Shown: positions 21,184 to 30,120, counted from the first letter of the stretch. The stretch is 35,890 bases of DNA from Streptomyces afghaniensis 772 (GCA_000415505.1 KE354153.1:1-35890), one strand, 5' to 3'. Notes: generated from the sequence alone by a model not told the origin. Numbers and translations: made by a program.

Positions 21184-22062
21184 ATGCCCAGCCCAGAGCC
21201 ACGTCCCACGATTCACATCCCGGGAACCACCAGCCACACCATCGCCCCGCGCGCGGGACTCCGCAGCGACGAGGGGACCCTGCGCTACCTCAGAGCGGGC
21301 ACCGGCGCTCCCGTGGTCCTGCTGCACACCGTGCGCACCCAGGCCGAGCACTTCCGCTCCCTCATCCCGCTGATCGCGGACCAGTACACCGTGTATGCCC
21401 TCGACCTGCCGGGGATGGGCTACTCCGAGATCATGCCCGGTGCGTCGTACGACGAGCCGGCCATGCGCGCGGGCGTCAAGCGGCTCCTGACCGAACTCGA
21501 CCTCCACGACGTGACCCTGGTCGGGGAGTCCATGGGGGCGGTGCTCGCCCTGACCACCGCGGCCGACCTGCCCGAGCGGGTCCGGCGCGTCGTCGCGGTG
21601 AACACGTACGACTTCCGCGGCGGTATCGCCCGGTCCAGTCTTCTCGCCCGTGTGGTGGTCGGCGGTGTCCTCACTCCGGGGGTGGGCCCGGTGGTCGCCG
21701 GGGTGGAGCCCAAGGCCGTCGTCCGCAGGATCCTGCAGGGCGGGCTGGTCGACAGGACCGCGCTGCGGGAGGACTACCTCGACGAACTCCTCCAGGTTGG
21801 CCGCCGCCCCGGCTACGCGAGCGTCGCCCGGGCCGTGTACCAGAGTCTGCCCAGTCTCATCGCCGCCCGCTCGCGCTACCCCGAGGTCAAGGCACCCGTC
21901 CACCTCGTCTACGGGGAGAAGGACTGGTCGCGGCCATCGGACCGGCAAGCCGACAAGGAGCTGCTGCCGACCGCCGATTTCACGCAGGTGCCGGGAGCAG
22001 GCCACTTCATCGCCTTGGAACGGCCCGACCTGCTGGCCGACCTGCTGAACGCGGTGGCGTGA
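21184..22062 (+). CDS. alpha/beta hydrolase
   Basis: 292 residues from the ATG at 21184, with AGGGAA about nine bases upstream; a GTG at 21109 would add 25 residues not typical of the family. VVLLHTVRTQAEHF is the oxyanion-hole region, LVGESMGAVLAL holds the nucleophile Ser, VYGEKDW the probable Asp and GAGHFIALERP the His. A cap region lies between about residues 140 and 210. The family includes haloalkane dehalogenases, epoxide hydrolases, C-C hydrolases and esterases. The serine nucleophile argues against dehalogenases and epoxide hydrolases. Two operators upstream suggest induction by the ligand of the TetR protein. The CocE-type gene follows 103 bases later. Confidence 0.87.
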   Translation: MPSPEPRPTIHIPGTTSHTIAPRAGLRSDEGTLRYLRAGTGAPVVLLHTVRTQAEHFRSLIPLIADQYTVYALDLPGMGYSEIMPGASYDEPAMRAGVKRLLTELDLHDVTLVGESMGAVLALTTAADLPERVRRVVAVNTYDFRGGIARSSLLARVVVGGVLTPGVGPVVAGVEPKAVVRRILQGGLVDRTALREDYLDELLQVGRRPGYASVARAVYQSLPSLIAARSRYPEVKAPVHLVYGEKDWSRPSDRQADKELLPTADFTQVPGAGHFIALERPDLLADLLNAVA

Positions 22063-22165
22063 GCGCCCCGAGAGCGCCGTAGCCACCCCGTTCGGGGGTA
22101 GTGCGGGACGGGGACCGGGTTCGACCATGTGCCTGACAGCGTCGTGGCATGCAAAGGGGCAGCGC

Positions 22166-23842
22166 GTGGCAGAGATTCAGATCGAGTTCGATGTGCCGAC
22201 GGAGATGCGTGACGGCACTGTGCTGCGCGCCGATGTCTACCGGCCCGGGGGTACGGGGCCGTGGCCGGTGCTGCTGAGCCGACTGCCGTACGGCAAGCAG
22301 TCGCCCCTGCTGGCCATGATGCTCGATCCCCTGGCGGCAGCCAGGCGTGGCTTCATGGTGGTCATCCAGGACACCCGTGGCCGGTTCGCCTCCGAGGGGG
22401 AATGGGAGCCGTGGACGTACGAGGAGAGCGACGGTTACGACACCGTGCGGTGGGCCGCTGCCCTTCCCGGCGCGAACGGTTCAGTCGGCATGGTCGGCGG
22501 CAGCTACTTCGGCAACACCCAGTGGATGGCGGCGCTGTCGAAGCCACCGGAGCTGAAGGCGATCGCACCGTTGATCACGTGGTCCGATCCGGACGACGGC
22601 CTGTGGACGCGCGGCGGCGCGATCGAACTCGGCATCACCGTGCCCTGGTCTCTCATGCAGGGCGCCGACACGCTGATGCGCCGTCACCGCACCGACCTCG
22701 AGGGACTCGTGAGCGGTATCACCGGGCTCGTGCGGGATCTGGACGGCCTGGCAAGCGGCGGTTACGCGGAGCTGCCCGCCGGGCGGTTTCCCGCGTTCGC
22801 CCGGCACGACCTGCCCGAGCTGGGCTACGAGCGTTCCCGGCGGGAGCCCGACTGGGCCCGGTCCTGCCGCGTGGCGGGCCGGCACGACGAGGTCGACCTG
22901 CCCACCTTCCAGCTCGGCGGCTGGTACGACATCTTCGCCCAGGGCACGCTCGACAACTTCACCGCCATGCGCAGCGCCGGCCGGCCCGCCACGCTGATCA
23001 TGGGCCCGTGGTCCCACACCAACTGGCGGCACGTGGTCGGTGACGTCAACTTCGGGTTCGGCGCGAACTCCGACTTCATGGGCATGCGGGGACGCGTGCA
23101 CGACATGCAGTTCGACTGGTTCCAGCGCACGCTGGGCGACAGTGAGGCTCTGGAGCCGGACACCGGCAAGGTGCTGCTGTTCGTCATGGGCATCAACCAG
23201 TGGCGCGAGGAGACGGAATGGCCCCTGTCGCGGGCGGTGGACACGGACTTCCACCTGCGCGCCGACGGACGCCTGACGCAGGAGCCGCCGTCCACGGCCG
23301 AGCGGGCCGATGAGTTCACCTATGACCCCATGGACCCGGTGCCCACGACCGGCGGCGCGCTCCTGATGTCCGACGAGTTCCGTGCCGGGCCACTCGACCA
23401 GACGGCCGTGGAGGGACGCGAGGACGTCCTGGTCTTCACCACCGCACCGCTCACCGAGGCCGTCGAGGTGACCGGGCGCGTCCGGGCGGTGCTCTTCGCC
23501 GCCACGGACGGGCCCTCGACCGACTGGGTGGCACGCCTGTGCGACGTCGACGAGAACGGTGTCTCCCGCAATGTGGCCGACGGCATCGTGCGGGTGCGCG
23601 CGGCGACACCGGGCGAGGCGGCCGAACACGTCGTGGACCTGTGGTCGACCAGCATCGTCTTCCGGGCGGGGCACCGGATACGGGTCCAGGTCACCTCCAG
23701 CAACTTCCCGCGCTGGGACCGCAACCTCAACACGGGCGAACCCGAGGAGAGCGCGACCACGGCCCGAGTGGCCCGGCAGCAGGTCTTCCACGATCCCGCC
23801 CGGCCGTCCCGCATCGTCCTGCCCGTGGTGCCTCCAGCCTGA
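22166..23842 (+). CDS. CocE/NonD-family serine hydrolase
   Basis: 558 residues from a GTG at 22166 (GGGG nearby upstream); an ATG at 22127 would add 13 residues. The X-Pro dipeptidyl-peptidase S15 domain shows in PTEMRDGTVLRADVYRP, VVIQDTRGRFASEGEWEP and GMVGGSYFGNT (S113, nucleophile). The catalytic His is probably in MGPWSHTNWR, and the Asp comes before it near GGWYDIFAQG. The C-terminal jelly-roll domain (LTEAVEVTGRVRAVLFA, HRIRVQVTSSNFPRWDRN) is complete. Relatives cleave acyl esters or amides, such as cocaine esterase and glutaryl-7-ACA acylase. No signal peptide, so cytosolic. The substrate is unknown. It may be co-transcribed with the hydrolase before it. Confidence 0.9.
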   Translation: MAEIQIEFDVPTEMRDGTVLRADVYRPGGTGPWPVLLSRLPYGKQSPLLAMMLDPLAAARRGFMVVIQDTRGRFASEGEWEPWTYEESDGYDTVRWAAALPGANGSVGMVGGSYFGNTQWMAALSKPPELKAIAPLITWSDPDDGLWTRGGAIELGITVPWSLMQGADTLMRRHRTDLEGLVSGITGLVRDLDGLASGGYAELPAGRFPAFARHDLPELGYERSRREPDWARSCRVAGRHDEVDLPTFQLGGWYDIFAQGTLDNFTAMRSAGRPATLIMGPWSHTNWRHVVGDVNFGFGANSDFMGMRGRVHDMQFDWFQRTLGDSEALEPDTGKVLLFVMGINQWREETEWPLSRAVDTDFHLRADGRLTQEPPSTAERADEFTYDPMDPVPTTGGALLMSDEFRAGPLDQTAVEGREDVLVFTTAPLTEAVEVTGRVRAVLFAATDGPSTDWVARLCDVDENGVSRNVADGIVRVRAATPGEAAEHVVDLWSTSIVFRAGHRIRVQVTSSNFPRWDRNLNTGEPEESATTARVARQQVFHDPARPSRIVLPVVPPA

Positions 23843-24290
23843 CCGGGAGCGATGGGAGAACCCGCCGATCCGTTGCTCCGGTGGGCAAGGGCACCGAAGT
23901 AGCCATGTCGGCTCGGTCGAAGGGCGGCAGGCATCCTGCGGCGGAGGCGATGACCTCCCACGGGCGCCTGCCCCTCCATCTCACCGACTCGGCGGACTCC
24001 CCCGGACCATGAGGCCCTGACCTGGCGTTCAGCCCTCGTCCTGGATCCCCTGGACGCCCCTGCAACCTGTGCCATGTGGTGCCCACCCCAGGCGGGCAGC
24101 CATCCACATCTGTCACCCCAGCCGACTACCGCTCCGGACATGAACTCGATGGAACAACCAAGATCCGGACCATACGCGGGCCAGACGAGCCGCAAGTGTC
24201 GCCCGTTACATAATCGCCGCAGCTCACGGGCTCGCGCCCGCCGTACCACCAGCAGACGAAGAATCTGCCGGCAAGCCGACTTCGCCAGAA
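23843..24290. other. 450-base stretch with no recognisable gene
   Basis: Frames are open on both strands, but none has both a ribosome binding site and family-like residues. Base composition drops somewhat between 24100 and 24250. It may hold debris of a lost gene, but no relic could be named. A long palindrome closes it at 24291. Confidence 0.5.
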
Positions 24291-24314
24291 CCGGGGCATA
24301 GCGCTATACCCCGG
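24291..24314. terminator. 24-base palindrome after the MarR gene
   Basis: CCGGGG-c-ATAGCGCTAT-a-CCCCGG is symmetric except for one position on each side. It starts 19 bases beyond the MarR stop codon (minus strand). Position suggests a hairpin terminator. The near-perfect symmetry with no loop would equally suit a protein binding site. Confidence 0.5.
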
Positions 24315-24332
24315 GGCGATCCCCTGGAGCCG

Positions 24333-24827
24333 TTAAGCCCGTTTCCCACCGTTCTGCTCCCGGACGGTGTCGAACAGGGAGGTCAGAGCGGGACTTCCCG
24401 CGAGACTGTCCAGCAGGACGTGAAGCGACTGTCGTTCCGTGGTGCCCAGGTCTGCGAGGATTTCGCCGTCGAGATCGACGAGTGTGCGGTTGAGGCGCGC
24501 CAGGACCTTCCGCCCTTCGGCGGTGATGTCCACGGCGTAGCGGCGACGATCCTGCGGATCTCGTGTCCGCTCCGCGTATCCGGCGCGCTCCAGGTCGTCG
24601 AGACTCGTCACCATCGTCGCGGGGTCGATGCGCAGGAACGAGCCAAGTGCCAGTTGCGGCATGGCACCGTTGTCAGCCAAAGCCTGCAGGACGCTGTAAT
24701 GCCGCACTCGCAGGCCGGTCCCGCCGATGCCGTCCTCGGCGATCCTGAACGCCACCTGTCCGAGTTTGACCAGCAGGCAGATGGTGTGCTCGGCCACTGT
24801 CCCCGGTACCAGCGGAGCCTCGGACAT
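24333..24827 (-). CDS. MarR-family regulator
   Basis: 164 residues. The winged helix is seen in RHYSVLQALADNGAMPQ, LALGSFLRIDPATMVTSLDD (recognition helix) and LERAGYAERTRDPQDRRRYAV, with the wing DPQDRRR. The C-terminal helices (LNRTLVDLDGEILADL) form the dimer interface. MarR proteins of this kind respond to aromatic or phenolic ligands. The ATG follows a GGGCGGG stretch. CGTACG half-sites 24-50 bases upstream suggest self-regulation. It is encoded just downstream of the acyl-CoA dehydrogenase, in the same direction. Confidence 0.88.
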   Translation of the reverse strand: MSEAPLVPGTVAEHTICLLVKLGQVAFRIAEDGIGGTGLRVRHYSVLQALADNGAMPQLALGSFLRIDPATMVTSLDDLERAGYAERTRDPQDRRRYAVDITAEGRKVLARLNRTLVDLDGEILADLGTTERQSLHVLLDSLAGSPALTSLFDTVREQNGGKRA

Positions 24828-24849
24828 CGTTTATCCCGCCCATGGTTAG

Positions 24850-24878
24850 TCGTACGTATGGTCCTGTCCATCGTACGA
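24850..24878. promoter_or_regulatory. MarR operator candidate
   Basis: TCGTACGTATGG (24850-24861) and CCATCGTACGA (24868-24878) form an inverted repeat with one unpaired base. The two CGTACG cores are 21 bases apart, two helical turns. The site lies 23 bases upstream of the MarR start codon. Confidence 0.55.
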
Positions 24879-24960
24879 GAAAGCCCGAGGCGCCAGGACC
24901 GCTGCGGGCCGGCGGGATTCCCCACCGTCCGCCGGCTTACGGCCGGTGCGTCCTGGGTGG

Positions 24961-26187
24961 TCAGCCGACGATGGCCCGACCGAAGATCTGCCGGGCTACG
25001 ACCCACTTCTGGATCTCGTTGGTGCCCTCATAGATCTCGCCGATCTTGCTGTCCCGGTAGATCGCCTCGACGGGGCCGGGGCTGCCGTCGGCACCCAGTT
25101 CGCGCGCGAAGCCGAGGCCTCCGAAGGCCTGGACGGCGTCGCGCGCCATGTCCACCGACAGCTTGGTGGCGTAGTACTTCGCCATCGCGGCCTCGGGCTC
25201 CGGGGACGGGTTGCCCGCGTCCAGGCGCAGGGCGGCCTTCGTGTAGAGGGTGCGGGCGTTCTCGATCTCGGTGGCCCGTTCGGCGAGCAGGAACTGCCAG
25301 TGCTGGTTGGCGGCCACCGGCTTGCCGAAGGCGTGTCGCGTCGACAGGTGGGCCACGGTGTGGTCGAAGGCGGCCTGCGCCATCCCGACCCCGGCAGCCG
25401 CGATGCCGATCCGGCCGTAGGTCAGAGTGGACAGCGCATGGCGCAGTCCGTGTCCCTCGGCGCCACCGAGGAGGTCGTCGTCGGTCAGGTGCACATCCGT
25501 GAAGCGGATGTCCGCGGTGAGCTGGCCCCGGTTGCCCATCTTGCGGTCGGGAAGGCCGACTTCCACTCCGGGAAGTGCCGTGTCGACGATGAACATGCTC
25601 AGCCGGGTGCCGGTGCGGGCGAGAACCACCACGAACCCGGCGACGGGCGAGTTGGAGATCCACCGCTTGTGGCCGTTCAGCACCCAGCCGGCCTCGGTGC
25701 GTATCGCCTCGGTCTGAACCGCCTGCGGGGACAGGTCACTTGAGGCGTTCGGCTCGGTGGTGGCGAACGCGCCGACCACTGAGCCCTCCGCGACCTTTCG
25801 CAGCCATCGCTGCTGCTGCTCCTCGGTGCCCTGCCGCAGGGCGTTGCCCGCCAGGATGCAGTGCACATCGAAGACGGCCGCGACGCTGCTGGAGCAGTAG
25901 GCCAGTTCCTCGATGGCCGCGGCGGTGGCGGTCGCCGGGTGGGTCAGGCCGTCGCCGCCGACCTCGCCGGGGAAGGGGATCCGGAAGACCCCCGCCGACG
26001 CAAGCCCGTCAAACACATGCCGGGGGAAGCCGTCCGTGCGCTCGTCGCCCCCCGCGATCGCCACGGCGTGCGGAGCCACTTCGTGCTCTGCGATCCGGCG
26101 CACGGCAGCGCGAACGGACTGTGTCTCTTCGGGAGCGAGGAGCTCGTGGTAGAGCCGGTCGATCTGGCGTGTGGGAGTGGAAGTCAT
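24961..26187 (-). CDS. acyl-CoA dehydrogenase
   Basis: 408 residues. FAD-dependent alpha,beta-desaturation of an acyl-CoA, with electrons going to electron-transfer flavoprotein. FATTEPNASSDLSPQAV and GHKRWISNSPVAG are the flavin-contacting loops; RHAFGKPVAANQHWQFLLAE and YYATKLSVDMARDAVQAFGG are the C-terminal helical domain; IGEIYEGTNEIQKWV contains the catalytic base E387 in the short/medium-chain position. Length is normal. The minus-strand ATG at 26187 has no clear ribosome binding site. The gene is divergent from an SDR at 26251, with a 63-base gap carrying a direct repeat; marR follows downstream. Chain or ring preference of the substrate cannot be read. Confidence 0.9.
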   Translation of the reverse strand: MTSTPTRQIDRLYHELLAPEETQSVRAAVRRIAEHEVAPHAVAIAGGDERTDGFPRHVFDGLASAGVFRIPFPGEVGGDGLTHPATATAAAIEELAYCSSSVAAVFDVHCILAGNALRQGTEEQQQRWLRKVAEGSVVGAFATTEPNASSDLSPQAVQTEAIRTEAGWVLNGHKRWISNSPVAGFVVVLARTGTRLSMFIVDTALPGVEVGLPDRKMGNRGQLTADIRFTDVHLTDDDLLGGAEGHGLRHALSTLTYGRIGIAAAGVGMAQAAFDHTVAHLSTRHAFGKPVAANQHWQFLLAERATEIENARTLYTKAALRLDAGNPSPEPEAAMAKYYATKLSVDMARDAVQAFGGLGFARELGADGSPGPVEAIYRDSKIGEIYEGTNEIQKWVVARQIFGRAIVG

Positions 26188-26198
26188 ACGGGGAAGAT

Positions 26199-26223
26199 AT
26201 CATTAGCATCGCGCATCATTAGC
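26199..26223. promoter_or_regulatory. direct repeat in the divergent promoter
   Basis: ATCATTAGC occurs at 26199-26207 and again at 26215-26223, 16 bases apart, in a short AT-rich gap between the acyl-CoA dehydrogenase and SDR genes. It is well placed to control both. The MarR protein next door is a candidate binder, but its own promoter carries a different motif. Confidence 0.45.
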
Positions 26224-26250
26224 TCAGCAATCTATTTTGGAGGTTCGACC

Positions 26251-27078
26251 ATGACACAGACGCTGGCCGACAAGACCATCCTGATGTCGGGAGGCAGCCG
26301 CGGCATCGGACTCGCCATCGCTCTGCGCGCGGCCCGCGACGGTGCGAACGTGGTGATGCTCGCCAAGACCGCCGTGCCGCATCCGAAGCTCGAAGGCACG
26401 GTCCACACCGCCGTTGACGAGATTGAGCGCGCGGGCGGCAAGGGGCTGGCCGTCGTCGGTGACGTCCGAAACGAGGTCGATGTGCGCACCGCTGTCAACG
26501 CGGCGGTCAGTGCCTTCGGTGGCATCGACATCGTGGTGAACAACGCCAGCGCGATCGACCTGTCGTCGTCGGAGCAGCTGGAGATGAAGCGGTACGACCT
26601 GATGCAGGACATCAACACGCGTGGCACGTTCCTGCTGAGCAAGGCCGCTATCCCGCACCTGCGCGAGGCGGAGAATCCGCATGTCCTCACGCTCTCCCCG
26701 CCGTTGAACCTCGCGCCGTACTGGGTGGGGAAGCATCTCGGTTACACGCTGTCGAAGTACGGCATGAGTCTGTGCACCATCGGGCTCGCGGAGGAGCTCG
26801 CCGCCGACGGTATCGCCGCCAACTCGTTGTGGCCGCGAACCCTGATCGACACAGCTGCTGTACGCAATGTGGTCGGTGGCGCCGGGCAGGCCCGCAGCCC
26901 ACAGATCATGGCCGACGCCGCGTACGCCGTCGTCACGCGTGACGCACGGAAGTGCACCGGCAATCTGTTCATCGACGACGAGGTGCTGTCGGACGAGGGC
27001 GTCACCGACCTGTCCGTCTACAGCCCTGCCGGCTTCGAGGGTGATCTCGCGCTCGACATATTCGTCGATCCGGCCTGA
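26251..27078 (+). CDS. short-chain dehydrogenase, HSDL2-like
   Basis: 275 residues, ATG after TTGGAGG. ILMSGGSRGIGLAIALRAAR is the cofactor loop, MLAKTAVPHPKLEGTV the characteristic HSDL2-type insertion, VNNASAIDL replaces the usual NNAG, the active-site Ser is in LTLSPPLNL, and Tyr-x3-Lys is in LGYTLSKYGM. LWPRTLIDTAAV replaces the usual PG motif. These are features of the hydroxysteroid-dehydrogenase-like-2 group, thought to act in fatty-acid or sterol metabolism with no settled substrate. It is divergent from the acyl-CoA dehydrogenase, with which it may work on the same CoA or lipid substrate. Confidence 0.88.
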   Translation: MTQTLADKTILMSGGSRGIGLAIALRAARDGANVVMLAKTAVPHPKLEGTVHTAVDEIERAGGKGLAVVGDVRNEVDVRTAVNAAVSAFGGIDIVVNNASAIDLSSSEQLEMKRYDLMQDINTRGTFLLSKAAIPHLREAENPHVLTLSPPLNLAPYWVGKHLGYTLSKYGMSLCTIGLAEELAADGIAANSLWPRTLIDTAAVRNVVGGAGQARSPQIMADAAYAVVTRDARKCTGNLFIDDEVLSDEGVTDLSVYSPAGFEGDLALDIFVDPA

Positions 27079-27089
27079 TCCCGCACTGC

Positions 27090-27314
27090 TCAGCACATTA
27101 ACGCGAGGGCGTTCTCGATGCCCTTCTCTAGGACCTCAACGGCGAGCTTCGAGTCGAAGGCGGCGCGGGACAGTTGCAGCGACCTCCTCGAGTCCCGGGC
27201 GGCCGGGCGGCCGGGCCGCAGAGTGCCGTACCTCGCCGCCTGCGTGCGTAGCTCCTCCGCGACGACGTTGCCGACGAGGTCGTCCTTCGATGCCACAGGT
27301 TCCTCTGACGCCAC
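27090..27314 (-). CDS. possible small hypothetical protein or gene remnant
   Basis: A 74-codon minus-strand frame from a GTG at 27314, with no ribosome binding site. Its residues (KDDLVGNVVAEELRTQAARY, AAFDSKLAVEVLEKGIENAL) have amphipathic-helix character and high third-position GC, and a TTA codon occurs near the end. No family is recognised. It may be a real small gene, a degraded C-terminus, or chance. The 317-base gap between the SDR and the dihydrolipoyl dehydrogenase contains nothing better. Confidence 0.25.
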   Translation of the reverse strand: MASEEPVASKDDLVGNVVAEELRTQAARYGTLRPGRPAARDSRRSLQLSRAAFDSKLAVEVLEKGIENALALMC

Positions 27315-27395
27315 GGAACTGCCTCGCGCACAGGTCGGTAACGCGGCAGACCACCCAGCCCATACTCACGTCGCATTTCGAGAGGGCAGCGCCTG

Positions 27396-28808
27396 CTACA
27401 TGTTGATCATGTGGCCCGCGAGGCCGTGGACGGCTTCCTTGACCGCCTCGCCGAGGGTGGGGTGGGCGTGGACGTTGCGGGCGACCTCATGGACGGTGAG
27501 GTCCCACTGCTGGGCCAGCGTCAGTTCGGGGAGCAGCTCGGTGACGTCCGGGCCGATGAGGTGAGCGCCTATGAGCTCGCCGTACTTGGCGTCACTGATG
27601 AGCTTCACGAAGCCGGTCGCATCACCCAGACCATGAGCCTTGGCGTTCGCGGTGAACGGGAACTGGGCCACCTGGACGTCGAAACCCTGCTCCCTCGCCT
27701 GTGCCTCGGTGTAGCCGAAGCTGGCGATCTGCGGCTGGCAGAAGGTGGTGCGCGGGATCATGACGTAGTCCAGCTCCATGGTCTCCGCGCCTGAGAGTGT
27801 CTCAGCGGCGACCACTCCCATCGCCTCAGCGGCGTGCGCGAGCATGAGCTTCGCGGTGACGTCACCGATGGCGTAGATGTGCGGAACGGACGTACGGCAG
27901 CGCTCGTCCACATCGATGGCGCCGCGCTCCGTGACCTTGACGCCGGTGTTCTCCAGGCCGTACCCGGTCACGTTCGGGGCGAAGCCGATCGCTTGGAGGA
28001 CCTTGTCCGCCTCCAGGACCTGGCGGGCACCGTCCTTTCCGGTGACCGTGACGCGGACCTGCTGCCCGGACTCATCGATCGACTCGACACGGGTCGAGGT
28101 GAGTACGTCGATGCCCAACTTTCGGTACTGCTTGGCGAGTACGGCGGAAATCTCGGCGTCCTCGAGGGGAGCGACGCGGTCCAGGAACTCCACGATCGTG
28201 ACGTGCACACCGTAGTTGTGCAGGATGTACGCGAACTCGATGCCGATGGCGCCGGCACCCGCGATGACGATCGACTGCGGGAGGTCCTCCGCGAGGATCT
28301 GCTCCTCGTACGTCACCACGCGCGCGCTGCGCTTGGTGCCGGGGAGCAGCTTCGGGGTGGCGCCCGTGGCGATGATGCAGTGGTCGAAGCCTATGGTGCG
28401 GGAGTTGCCGTCGTGGTCGGCGACCAGAAGCGTGTGCGGGTCGAGGAACGTACCGCGGCCACCGACTTCCGTGATCTTGTTCTTCTTCATCAGGTAGTGG
28501 ACGCCCTTGACCCGGCCGTCCGCGACCTTCCGACTACGGCGGAATGCCTCCCCGTAGTCGAAGGAGACCTCACCGTCGACCTTGATGCCGAAGGTCTTCG
28601 CCTCGCGCGTGAAGACGTGCGCCAGTTCGGCGTTGCGCAGCAGGGCCTTGGTGGGGATGCAGCCCACGTTCAGGCAGACGCCGCCCCAGTACCTCTCCTC
28701 GACGACCGCTACACGCTTGCCCAGTTGGGCGGCCCTGATGGCGGCCACGTACCCGCCTGGGCCCGCGCCGAGTACGACGACGTCGAAGTGCTCACCCTGC
28801 TCGTCCAT
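27396..28808 (-). CDS. lpdA: dihydrolipoyl dehydrogenase
   Basis: 470 residues. It reoxidises dihydrolipoamide with NAD+ as the E3 component of 2-oxoacid dehydrogenase or glycine-cleavage complexes. [20 protein letters not shown] binds [19 protein letters not shown] holds the redox-active C45 and C50, [15 protein letters not shown] binds [13 protein letters not shown] is the second FAD motif and [15 protein letters not shown] holds the His-Glu pair. ATG at 28808 follows GGAAAGG; upstream in-frame codons do not fit. No E1 or E2 gene is in the window, so this is probably an additional copy serving a distant complex or a special redox role. Confidence 0.92.
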   Translation of the reverse strand: MDEQGEHFDVVVLGAGPGGYVAAIRAAQLGKRVAVVEERYWGGVCLNVGCIPTKALLRNAELAHVFTREAKTFGIKVDGEVSFDYGEAFRRSRKVADGRVKGVHYLMKKNKITEVGGRGTFLDPHTLLVADHDGNSRTIGFDHCIIATGATPKLLPGTKRSARVVTYEEQILAEDLPQSIVIAGAGAIGIEFAYILHNYGVHVTIVEFLDRVAPLEDAEISAVLAKQYRKLGIDVLTSTRVESIDESGQQVRVTVTGKDGARQVLEADKVLQAIGFAPNVTGYGLENTGVKVTERGAIDVDERCRTSVPHIYAIGDVTAKLMLAHAAEAMGVVAAETLSGAETMELDYVMIPRTTFCQPQIASFGYTEAQAREQGFDVQVAQFPFTANAKAHGLGDATGFVKLISDAKYGELIGAHLIGPDVTELLPELTLAQQWDLTVHEVARNVHAHPTLGEAVKEAVHGLAGHMINM

Positions 28809-28924
28809 GGACCTTTCCTTTCCACTGGGACGGTCGACTCCACGTCGGTGGCCGACTCGCTCCCGATCGCACAACCTGTTCATCGACTCAGTCGCTGTGG
28901 TTCAACGCCCCGATGCCGTGATCC

Positions 28925-29080
28925 ATGCCCGCGCAGCGATCACCGACGGGCCAACGCCCCGTCGACTTCGTGTACTCCCGCCTCGGCGGCACCGAGCCTG
29001 AGCGTGTCGAGCCCGAAGGCCGCGACCGGACCGTGTACACCGGGCTTGAGGACGGCATCCGGCGCCGCCGCATCTCGTAG
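28925..29080 (+). other. 51-codon frame ending against the chimera, probable gene fragment
   Basis: From an ATG at 28925 a frame reads RPVDFVYSRLGGTEPERV... and ends RRRRIS with TAG at 29078-29080. No ribosome binding site is present and the family is not recognised. It stops exactly where the saccharopine-reductase-like remnant on the other strand ends, so it may be the C-terminal piece of a third gene joined there. The rest of 28809-29080 shows nothing else. Confidence 0.25.
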
Positions 29081-30025
29081 GGATCAGGTCCGGTGAGGGC
29101 CGTCGTGGCCAGGGGACGACCGTGGCCGTCGCGGGCGACCGCGATCACCAGGGAAACGGCCGTCGGTGTCCGGCTCACGATGTGCTCCCCGGAGCCGCCC
29201 GGACCACCGCGTCAGAGCAGCCCGCACCTTGGCCGACCTCAGCAAGGGCGCCTGGAGCATGGCGGCGATCTGTACCGGACGCGTCCACCGCCCGAGCCAG
29301 CCCATCCCCACCTCGACGCTCTCCAACTGAGGGAAGACCTCAGGCAGGCCGAGATGCTCCGTGTCCGGGACGGTCATGGCCGGGCGTCGCACACCGGCGG
29401 AGCGGAAGGTGAGGACACGCTCGGCGGCCCGCTCGTCGACCAGTCGGGATGAGGCTCCAGGGCGTGGGGTGCGGTAGGCGAACCCGTCCTCGGCCGCCGC
29501 GGCGACCAGCGTCTGGCGCGTGCCACCCGTGGTCAGGTCCCAGGAGTCGCGCAGGGTGCTCCGGTACTGCAGCTCACTCCCGCGCCCCGAACGGGTGATG
29601 AAGTAGCCGATCTCGACATGGCATGCGCGCTCGCCCGCCTGTTCCAGGGCCAGGGCGCCGGCGAGATTGCCGGGAACGTAGTCGTAGCCGAACGCGGGCA
29701 CGAGAGTCGCTCCCCGGGCAGCCGCGACGGAGTCCAGCTCAAGGAGGACCCGGCGGGCGAAGGGGCCCTCCCCCGTGGAGTCGAAGTAGCGCGCTCCCGC
29801 CCGCGCGGCGGCCGTGACCGTGGCCATGTCCACCAGCCGGCGCAACCGGTCGGTCAATGTGTTGCGCGCGATCCCCGGTGACACCTGGAACGCGTCGAAC
29901 CGCCGGATCCCGTAGAACGCCTCACGCAGCACCAACGGCGTCCACCAGTCCCCGAGCAAGTCCATGGTGCGCGCGATCGAACAGGGCCAGTGCGCAAAGG
30001 ATGTCCGCCTCATGACAGTCAGCAT
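29079..30025 (-). pseudogene. chimera: HxlR regulator N-terminus fused to a saccharopine-reductase-like enzyme
   Basis: Minus-strand ATG at 30025. The first ~65 residues are an HxlR winged helix (RTSFAHWPCSIARTMDLLGD, then FYGIRRFDAFQ and GIARNTLTDRLRRLVD). Without a stop the frame continues, at about 29827, as AARAGARYFDSTGEGPFARR and PAFGYDYVPGNLAGALALEQ. These belong to the middle of the trans-acting enoyl reductase/saccharopine dehydrogenase-like family, whose NAD(P)-binding Rossmann start is missing. Near 29200 the family match shifts frame to GPGGSGEHIVSRTPTAV and TTALTGPDPYEM. The in-frame product ends at 29084. One deletion joined two genes and a later indel disturbed the end. Enzyme activity is unlikely; a DNA-binding chimera could still be made. 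Confidence 0.7.
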
Positions 30026-30098
30026 AGGTTCGTCCAGTCGTGAGACCCAGCAGGTGGAGCGGGGACAGTTCATACACGCGACATCTTGCGCTCAATAA

Positions 30099-30111
30099 AT
30101 AACGAAGTTAT
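30099..30111. promoter_or_regulatory. TetR operator within the SDR promoter
   Basis: ATAAC-gaa-GTTAT, a perfect 5+3+5 palindrome, lies between a possible -35 (TTGCGC, 30086-30091) and -10 (TATGTT, 30109-30114) 17 bases apart. The same motif, ATAAC-ttg-GTTAT, is in the promoter of the TetR gene at 31749. The -10 ends six bases before the ATG at 30121. Confidence 0.7.
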
Positions 30112-30120
30112 GTTGCCGCC

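Noticed and set aside
20773-22128. 451-codon minus-strand frame opposite the alpha/beta hydrolase
   Set aside because: Only its last part (20895-21009) has family-like residues, the TetR stub. The rest mirrors the hydrolase gene.
27118-27564. Plus-strand frame of 148 codons before and within the dihydrolipoyl dehydrogenase gene
   Set aside because: It lacks a ribosome binding site and family features and overlaps a secure gene on the other strand.
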